Origin: Numida meleagris
Taxonomy: Eukaryota; Chordata; Aves; Galliformes; Numididae
Length of the DNA: 64,000 bases
Direction of reading: 5' to 3'
Assembly: GCF_002078875.1 (NCBI RefSeq)
Contig: NC_034411.1
Span: 3,518,444-3,582,443 of the forward strand
The translations under genes were made by a program, and so were the position numbers. A model generated the notes under the pieces. It was not told the DNA's origin. It made no database searches and saw nothing but the letters and a program-made list of their open reading frames with translations. Shown here one piece after another: positions 56,201-64,000 of the stretch (within the stretch, counting starts at the first letter, position 1; each line of letters begins with the position of its first letter).

Positions 56201-59200
56201 TGTAGGTAGCTAGAAAATGTTTAAGCATAATTAGAGCAGCAATCAGTATACAATTAGTGCAGGGTCACCATCATAATTACTGTTCATTAGAACTTCTGCC
56301 CAACAATGGGGACATGAAAGCATCATTTTTTTCTTGCAGAACTCACCAGCCCCAGAGCCCCAGGAGAGTGCTTGAGCCCCTGCAGTGATGACCTCATGCT
56401 TGTCACCTCTGCCAGATGTTGTGCCCAAGTGGCAGTATTTGCCGGCAGCCTTGAACTCAGGTCACCAAACTTAAATGTATGACAAAACGCTCTGCTGGAA
56501 TGATGCAGCAGTACTTAAAGCGGTCCCCAAATTAGCTTCTGTCACTTGAATAACCATAACTGCTGTCTGGCTTAGCCTTCGCATATCCACTATAAATAAA
56601 TGGCTCAATAAGATACGGAAGGCTTTAGCTAGTGTAAGAGCTTGTCTACTCAAGAAAATACATATGCAAAGGATTTGCAGATTTGGGAGCCTTTTATTAT
56701 TGAATTCACATGAAATGCACTCATAATAAAAGATGTACTGTTCTTTCTTGCTCTTCTATTTATTGAAAGCAAATACGTGTTATTGAGACCTCACCACAGC
56801 TCAATTTCACATCTTCACAAGAGACGACAGACAAAATGTACGTCTGGCCTTGCCTAAACTTCCAAAGCTGGATATTTTTACCTCCAAGATATGGGTGGAA
56901 GCCACCCTGCCTCAGCTGCCACTTCTCAGTGTGGGGTCTTGCCACTCCAACTGGAGCAGCTCCTTAGCTGCTTGGAAATAATAAGGTTTTCATGGTTGCT
57001 TCGTAGTTAAATTGCTTTTTTTTTAAAGATGTCCCTAGTAAGAGCTCGTATTGCTAATATCTACGTCAAAGTAAATAATCTCCCCTTTGACACTGAGGTG
57101 AGACACTAAAAACTTGTTATTTACAAATGTCAGCAATGAAACACCCTGTCAGCCTGACACATACTTTGAATGCATCGCTGATTGTCAGTGCAGAAAACTG
57201 TCAAATGCTACATGGCATTTGAACAAGAAAACACTTTCATATACTACAATTTTGTTATTTTTCAAAACAGGCAAAGAATTTGGCTTTATCAAGCCTGTAC
57301 CGGTGACATACCAGGCTTGGTTCTGGAAGACTAAACTGCTTTTGAAAATATTTGTGCTTGCTAAAATAATATCAAAACTTTCAAACACTTCTATTGCCAT
57401 CAGAAGCTATGAACGTATATTATATTTACACACTGGAAAATTTTATTCCCCAACCAAGATTCCCAGGTCTCAGCTGAAAGGAATCAGCGGCCCAGCCTGG
57501 GAGGTGGGACCTGTAGGACCGCACGGTTTGTCTCACGAACCATGCCAGCCCTGGTGATATTTTAATTGTGACACAGTGCCAAGAAACATGAGGGCAGGGG
57601 TCCCAAGGAGCTGTCACCTCACCCCTCCAATGTATTTCCCATTTTATGCCCCTTGCCCCTTTACTCTGTGGGTGCAGGGTGTGCTTGTGTCCTCTGAGGC
57701 ACTGTAAGCCAGGTCTGTGATGTGATCCTCCATGCTGACACTGATGGGCTCATAATTGACTGAAGAATAATCTTATTACTCACGTACCTGATAACGAATG
57801 CCAGTACCCCCTCCCTGAAAGCCTACAAAGAGAAGTGTTTTGTTTGTGCTCTCCCTTTAGTACTTAACACTTCTTTTAGATTGTTTTAATTTAATTTTAA
57901 TGTAATCTGATAAGAGCTGTAAAACTGTCAAAGAAATCTGTCTCGTTCTGTCTTATTAAATGCACTTTGAATGAAATGATGTTTTTTTTTCCCCAATAGC
58001 TGCCAAATGAAGGTATCTCTCAATTCAAATGAAGGGATTGATGTGCACTAATCTTACAGCTTTATCCATCATTTTTAATTTAGGAAGGAAGCCATGTGTG
58101 CTTTTAGTATCCCACTTTCCCCTGGAGATTTAGCAGCACCCTGAAAGGTGCAGGATCTACCTTGCTGCAGCAATCATCCGGCTGTGGGCTCTCAGTTCAT
58201 CACCACCATTTTGTCAGTCCTGCCAAAACACAGCAGCCCAGAGGTTTTGTTTGATTTCACTGGAAGGGGATTTGCAGAAAGCCAGCAACGTTCTGAAAAG
58301 AGATTTTTCCTCTGTGCTCTGACTTGATTTCTGAAGCAACTGTACGTTTGGCTAAAGCTTGCCCACAAGCCAGGACAGAACTGAATATATTTTCAATTTT
58401 TTTTCTTTCAATTAGATTTATAATACAGGCCCTGGTAGCTATGTAAAAGGCATACAAAAATTTGCATAATGACCATATACGTCTTTTTGTTAATGAATCA
58501 AGTCCCAAATGAAGAGCACTAATAATACATTAGTAATCAAAGAGCAAATAACACCAGCAAACATATCTCAGCAGAGCAGTTGTGTGGATCCATTTCTGAC
58601 TGCCAGTGTCAACGCATGGAAGCAGTAATTAACATGTTGAATTTAATGTTTAAATTTTAATAAATTTAAATGTAATAAAACGCTTTTATTAAACATTGCA
58701 GTTCCTTGAAACCTATTATTGCCCACGTCTGATGCATAAATAGAAAAGACATGGTCTTACTGAAGAGCACAGTGTTTGCTGCCAGCAGGACAGGTGAAAT
58801 GAGTTCCTCCAGCAAGAACTTGTTAACGCAGGAGCCACTGATAACAGCTGATTAAATACCAAACTTAAGAACAAGAATACAGCGTTTAAAGCCATAGAAT
58901 GTTTATTAAGAATGTAAGGGCCTTATCCAAAGCCTGTTGAAATCATTGAAAAGTCTCTAGTAATGTTGTCAGTGGACCAGAAGGGATCCTGTGCGCCTGA
59001 CTCTTCTCTGGCTGCTCCAAGGCCACGAGTCTGAGAGGATATCGGGGAGATTTGGGGTCTCTGCTTTCCCAGTGATTCACAGTCACTGCTGTTCGAGATG
59101 TAGACGTGAGGAATTAACCAGCAGCTTCTAGTCTCCATTGAAGTGGCTGCTGTTGTCTGAAGAGGGACGAGTAGATTGACAGTGCTGAGCTCCCCCGTCC

Positions 59201-60600
59201 CTGGAGAAATAAGAGCTGAATTTAGGTTTTCTGAGAGGTGAGACGCGAGGCTGAATTTGAGCCAGACCACTCAGAGCAAGCCATCAAAGGGCTGGAGTCC
59301 TGTCTTACCGTAAATCATCTGCCTGCTTTATGCCATGGAGTGCCCTGTACAACCACTGCTTTGACTTCTGTTGCTCCAACTGAAACAAAGCTGATGTCTT
59401 TCTGTGCAGATCTTATGCTACGGTGGGTCATTACAGGAGGAGAGGAGACTGCACCTGAACGTGTTCCTATCAATGGGAGCACCCTACCTCTCTTCCAGAG
59501 CTCACTCCTTGGTGCCAAGACTATTTGGTACTGCACTGTTTCCCAGATCCTCTCTCTAGGAAGCAGCAGCACAATGAGCACATTCCCTCCTGCCCACTGC
59601 CCGTCCCACTTTTTCTCCACAAATCATGAAATATTGAAAGGAGGATATAAAACAAGTGAGAAATTCTTTTAACCAAACGTGATAACATTTCCCTATTAGC
59701 ACCGCATTTTAGAGTGATCTGTTCTGAAGAGTTGCTTTCTGTGTTGGCAGGGATGAGGCATTTAGCTAAGGTAAAAAGACTGAAGATCCAAAACTCCAGG
59801 CTCAAAGGGAGAATGCCTGGCCCATTGTCTGGTGTGATTAATGAAGCCTTTTGCATAGCGAGATAATGCGATGTGTGCTGAGTATGGAATGCTACCGCAC
59901 AGCAGAAATATCAGAAGTATGAATAATATTCGGCATGATAACAACATCAATAAGCTAATCTATGTATTACTGGATTCGACTCCAAAATGCCTCAAATGAT
60001 ATTTGTTTATTTCATAATTGCCAGCCACTTTGATGCACTTGTCGTCAGGTTCAACAAGTGCTCCAAGCTACAAGGGCTTGAAACAAAGGGAGGCACTTGG
60101 CCGAGGCTTGCGGTTTGGTGGCGTTTGGGACCAGGGAGGTGAAGTTCTGCTGCTGCTCCTCACCACTGCCCCGGGCAGCAAGGTGCTGCTCTCTGCACCG
60201 GGTTTACAAACACAGCCTCTCTCTCGAGGACCCCTCACTGCCATAAACCAAAATACTTCAACCCTCTTAAAGGACGTTTGTATTTCAGCACAAGCATTTG
60301 TGAGACATCGGCGACTTTAAGATAAAAAGTGAGCACAGCAGCAAAACAGCGTGTGTGGGAAATAAGCATGTTCCGTCGTGCTAGAGTGATGTTCAGATTG
60401 GAACTGCATTCTGGTGGTGGCGTGGTCACTGTCCTCTCCATCTTTTGTTTTTCCTTCTGCCCAAGGGATGGAACTGAGCATGTGGACCCTCCGAAATGCT
60501 GGAGCAGCAGAGCTGGACCAAATGTCACTTAGGGTGACAGCTCTATGCCGTCTCTCTAATTTCTTGCTTTGAAATCTAGTTTTGAGAAGACACGGTATTT
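56201..60600. other. Flanking non-coding DNA
   Basis: No gene recognised. Open frames at 57114-57557 and 59238-59672 have no family resemblance. A remnant DNA transposon lies at 58917-58998. Confidence 0.6.
58917..58998. mobile_element. Degenerate palindromic DNA-transposon remnant
   Basis: 'AGGGCCTTATCCAAAGCCTG' followed by TTGAAATCATTGAAAAG and, after a short centre, a decayed reverse-complement half. It resembles a palindromic repeat common in sauropsids (GGGCCTGATCCAAAGCCC type); the family name is not confirmed. Confidence 0.55.
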
Positions 60601-60736
60601 TTCACTGCCACGCTGGTTTTCTGTGATTTATTATTTTTCCTCTCCGTCCTGTATAGAATATTATTCCTGTGATGAATGAAATGATCCATACGTATAAAGC
60701 ATTCATTCATTCGAAAAGCAGAACGAGCATAAGACT

Positions 60737-60756
60737 GTTCAATTAATTAATTGAAC
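60737..60756. promoter_or_regulatory. Perfect 20-bp palindrome with tandem TAATTAAT cores
   Basis: GTTCAATTAATTAATTGAAC is its own reverse complement and contains overlapping homeodomain-type ATTA/TAAT sites. Confidence 0.55.
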
Positions 60757-61641
60757 TGTGTCTGCTCAGAGCTCAGCATCACTGGGCCCTGCCCTCTGCG
60801 CTCCATTTTTTGGCGTGCAACAGTAAAAAAATCACACCAAATTTCAACAGGAACCTGAAGCAGAGGCTCTCAAAAAGCCTTGAGAACAGATGGAAAATAT
60901 TCCAGCAGTGTGTTCAGGGATGAAAGTAATTTCAGAGCACTCTCTACTTTTAAGTAGTAGATGGGGTAACCAGGTAGGATGTGCGAATGGCAAGGGTCTG
61001 CCTCGCTGGGCTGACTTACAAGCTTAAAGTCCAACATGCTTTGCCTGGGGGTAGATGCACACAGCACCGGTGCTGATGGGGACGCTTACATCCAACAGCA
61101 GCAGTCCAGCAAACTTTGCAACGAGCAAGCCTTTGTTCTCCCTCAGTAAATATACCCTGCTCCCTTGTGTGTTTATGGCTTTTTGCAGAAAAATAAACCC
61201 AGAACTCATGTGCAACAGCCACCGACTGGCTTATCCCGAGCCCCTTTTCGCACATCCGAAGGATTACACTTCTGCTTGTTATTTCCAAAACTGACTTAAA
61301 AGGGAAAGTGAGTGTTCCACAAACCTACACATTTATCCGACAGGGATTGTGGAGTAATTTTTTTTTTTTTTTAAATAGAAGGAAGCATGCCATCAAATAA
61401 AAAAAGTTCAAGGCAACTTCATAACCTCTTCAGGGCAACACTCCGATGGGTTTAATGGCAATTGTGAGGCCATTCATAGGCGAGATAGGGAGCTGGAAAC
61501 CTCGCCGTGCCCCGGGCAGTCTCCCCGGCACCGCGGGACCCCCGCCGGCACCCCCGGCGCTGCTTTCTGCGGCAGAGGGCAAGCGGAACGGGTGCTGAGC
61601 AGGGCAAGGGCTTTTTCTTTAAGCATATGGCCCCCCCCACC

Positions 61642-61642
<1 letters not shown>

Positions 61643-61701
<59 letters not shown>
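61643..61701. repeat. Poly-A tract at gap edge
   Basis: Fifty-nine consecutive A, continuing as A after the N run (61834-61849). The true length is unknown. Confidence 0.9.
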
Positions 61702-61833
61702 NNNNNNNNNNNNNNNNNNNNNNNNNNNNNNNNNNNNNNNNNNNNNNNNNNNNNNNNNNNNNNNNNNNNNNNNNNNNNNNNNNNNNNNNNNNNNNNNNNN
61801 NNNNNNNNNNNNNNNNNNNNNNNNNNNNNNNNN
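61702..61833. other. Assembly gap (132 N)
   Basis: Run of N flanked on both sides by poly-A, so most likely a homopolymer-induced sequencing break. Confidence 0.99.
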
Positions 61834-62153
61834 AAAAAAAAAAAAAAAAGCCTCCACCCGAAAATCGACGCAAGGGGAATTTTCGGGAGCGATGGCAAAA
61901 CCGCCTCCCGCTCCCCCGGTCCTAAAGGCTCTCGGGGTAGCAGAGCCGCGAGCATTTTAATCCCGTCTGTTGTGATGGTGATTACCGAAAGAGGAATAAA
62001 AAGCAACTAAAGAAACCCCCCGAGCCGCGGGCGGGGGCTGCAGCGGCACGGCGGCTCGGTGCGGGCAGAGCGGGCTCGGCAGCGCCCGGGGCAGCGGCTC
62101 AGGTAGGTCCCGCTCGCTTCTCTCCTCCTCTTCCCGGGGAACCGCGCTCACTG

Positions 62154-62282
62154 CTTTTTTTTTTTTTTTTTTTTTGCTTTCCCTCCCCCCCTCCTCTTCT
62201 GCTCCCCTTCACCTTCTCTCTCTCTCTTTTTTTTTCTTTTTCTTTTCTTTCTTTCTTTTTTTTTTTTTTAATTTCCTTTCTC
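62154..62282. repeat. Polypyrimidine tract
   Basis: About 130 bases almost entirely T and C on this strand, including long T runs and a (CT)n stretch near 62216-62227. Confidence 0.9.
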
Positions 62283-62834
62283 CGACATTTACCCGTCAGC
62301 GATTTCATTCGGGCGTCTTTTAGCTTTCGGGCAGCGCGGCCGGGGTGCGAGCCGCAGTGAACGCAGCCAGCGAAAGGGATGCTCTCTATCCTTTAAATCC
62401 CGACTGTTTCCCCGAGGCAACGTGCTGCTGGGCAGAGGCGTTGCGGGAAAGGACGAGCGCCTTAACCCCGCTGCTTCTCGGCTGCTCTCGCACTGAGACG
62501 CCCACCAGCCCCGCCGCGGAGAGAAAGCTGGGATGGGGTAACAGAGCCCCAGGGCCACTCTCCTCGAGCCCCCCCCGCTGCTTACCTGGGCACCGCAGCA
62601 GCGCAGGGGTCGTGTCCGGCTGCAGGAGGAGCGCGGGCAGCCCCGGGAAGCCGTAGGTTCCCATCGGTAACGAGCGAATAGTAGCCAAAAAAAAAGAGTT
62701 AGGATGTTGCCCAAGCCTCCCTCCGCATCCCACCCGGGAGGGGGTGAGGACCTCGCGCTTTTCACGCTGGGGACCCCCCGGGCATCACCCCCAGCCCCCC
62801 CGCCCCGTGCCGGCAGCCCCCGGTTAGGCCGGGA

Positions 62835-63030
62835 CCGGGCTGTAATGGCGATATCATCAGGAGCCAATTACCTTTTCAGAGCGTTCGCTTCTCCTCACGG
62901 ACACTGTTATTTGAGAAATAGGATCATTTGATTTCATATTGCACTAAATAACACCCAGCCGTCTCAAATTGCCAGCTTCTTAAAAGCCACCCATTGGAAT
63001 AAATTGCAGAGCGACTCCGTTGGCTCTGGC
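62835..63030. promoter_or_regulatory. Candidate conserved non-coding element
   Basis: Non-repetitive segment with ATGGCGATATCATCAGGAG, GCCAATTACC and ATTTGATTTCATATTGCAC motifs inside the GC-rich island. Looks like a conserved element; not verified. Confidence 0.35.
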
Positions 63031-63039
63031 TTCTTCCTC

Positions 63040-63300
63040 TCCTTTTTTTTTTTTTTTTTGGTTTTTTTTTTTTTTTTTTTTTCCCCCCCCCCCCCCCTTC
63101 CCTAAGTAAGCCGGGGAGCAAGGCGCCGGGCCCGGTAATTCCTGCTCGTATTGCTAAGCCCGACGTGCTCTGCTTCGTGCCCGTTCTTCCCTCCTTCCTT
63201 CCTTTTCTGATACCACTTTCTTTTTTTCTTTTTTTTTTCTCCTTTTTTTTTTTTTAGTTTTCCTCTTTTCTTTCTATTTTTTCCTATTTTTGGAAGCCGG
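63040..63300. repeat. Polypyrimidine tracts with T and C homopolymers
   Basis: Two long T runs followed by a run of C near 63042-63097, and a T-rich tract at about 63215-63290. Prone to sequencing error. Confidence 0.85.
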
Positions 63301-63599
63301 CGCTCTCCCTCGCTATTACCTCTCGCTCATTAAATGTGAGATGAACGAAACCACGCGGGAAGGCGAGCCAGCGCAGGCCGGGACGTTGGGATTTCTTTAT
63401 TACTCTTAGGGTTTTCCTTCCTTAAAGCCAGTTTATTATCGTTCTACTCAAACGGAAGCTTCGGGAGACCCCAGCTCGACTCCCCCCAGGGCGAACCGGC
63501 CGCAGGAAGCCGGGCTTCCCCTGCCCATGCCGAAGGCAGCCAGCCCTGCCCTGCCCCCTCCCCCCGCAGCCCCTTCCCGTTCCCCGGGACTCGCGTCCC

Positions 63600-64000
63600 G
63601 AGCGCCTTCTCCTCCGGCAGCCGCTAATCAAGTAATTTCCCGATCCCAGCCCCATCAAATTGCTCTTTAGCTGTTGAACTGTGGAGTTTTGCTCCTCTTT
63701 TCTCATGCTAATCAAGCCCATTCAGCGTCTCTCTGTGAGGCTATTTGTAGTGGAATAAATCTCCTTGTTTGCCTGCTGCATGATTAATTGATATTGTTGT
63801 ATGGCTTTTGTTTGGGCTGCGGAGAGCTGAAAGGCAGCGCATATTGGATGTGACGAAAGGAGCTCGAAACATCATTTCGCTGCTGAGGTCTTTCAGAGGT
63901 CGGGGGGGAGACCGCTCGCATTATTCGCCCTATTTATTTATCCGTATTAGAAAATATGATGAAAGAATATGGAGCGGAGTCTTTTTTAAGCATTGACTAA
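63600..64000. promoter_or_regulatory. Candidate conserved non-coding element at the right edge
   Basis: Non-repetitive, with two CTAATCAAG motifs (63623 and 63708 region), TGATTAATTGATATTG and a dense run of moderate-GC sequence to about 63900. Resembles deeply conserved enhancers near developmental genes; truncated by the window. Confidence 0.4.

Larger units (their letters stand above)
61500..63610. promoter_or_regulatory. GC-rich, CpG-rich island interrupted by homopolymers and a gap
   Basis: CpG-dense segments at about 61500-61570, 61855-62110, 62300-62640, 62715-62830 and 63300-63610, separated by long T/C-rich tracts. It could be a promoter of an unannotated transcript or a developmental CpG island. 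No coding exon with credible splice sites was recognised. Confidence 0.45.

Noticed and set aside
54841..56228. Frames of about 300-440 codons across the 55.4-56.1 kb region
   Set aside because: They are open only because the N run has no stop codons.
61452..62010. Frames with poly-Lys or poly-Phe around the second gap
   Set aside because: Created by the poly-A/poly-T tract and the N run.
62289..62867. 192-codon minus-strand frame in the GC-rich island
   Set aside because: Low-complexity Arg/Ser/Pro translation, no family match, and overlapping open frames on both strands as expected for CpG-rich DNA.

Overview
This is vertebrate nuclear DNA, almost certainly from a galliform bird (chicken or a close relative). 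Genes have short exons with GT/AG introns and GC-rich promoters. The interspersed repeats are CR1 LINEs, a Galluhop-type mariner and an avian-style solo LTR. There are no operons, CRISPR arrays or prokaryotic features, and most long open frames here are intron or repeat noise.

Two genes can be supported, both on the minus strand and arranged head to tail. On the left is the 5' end of XRN2, the nuclear 5'-3' exoribonuclease: three coding exons (105 codons) between 984 and 5548, with the rest of the gene beyond the left edge. To its right is KIZ (kizuna, a centrosomal and spindle-pole protein), whose stop codon is at 12853 and start codon at 54830. I placed twelve KIZ coding exons by frame, splice sites and similarity to mammalian KIZ. 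Their phases are mutually compatible and give an open frame of 586 residues. That is shorter than the roughly 670 residues of human KIZ, so one or two exons, most likely in 46990-50642 and 23455-32113, are unplaced or absent. The KIZ-then-XRN2 order is the same as on human chromosome 20, where NKX2-4, NKX2-2 and PAX1 follow.

Layout: 1-983 XRN2 intron; 984-5548 XRN2 exons 3 to 1; 5549-5740 XRN2 promoter with YY1-, GC-box- and NRF1-like sites, between two same-orientation CR1 fragments; 5740-12720 intergenic, with a 1 kb CR1 and a solo LTR flanked by a 5-bp target duplication; 12720-54830 KIZ; 54831-55050 KIZ CpG-rich promoter; 55058-64000 non-coding flank with two assembly gaps (55358-56122 and 61702-61833), a GC-rich island, long homopurine/homopyrimidine tracts and several stretches that look like conserved non-coding elements.

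I found no convincing undescribed gene system. The items most worth checking are the incomplete KIZ exon set, the CR1-bracketed XRN2 promoter, a CTCF-like site and CNE-like blocks in KIZ introns, a perfect 20-bp homeodomain-type palindrome at 60737-60756, the likely conserved element at the right edge, and an unexplained pair of overlapping open frames near 27.1-27.4 kb.
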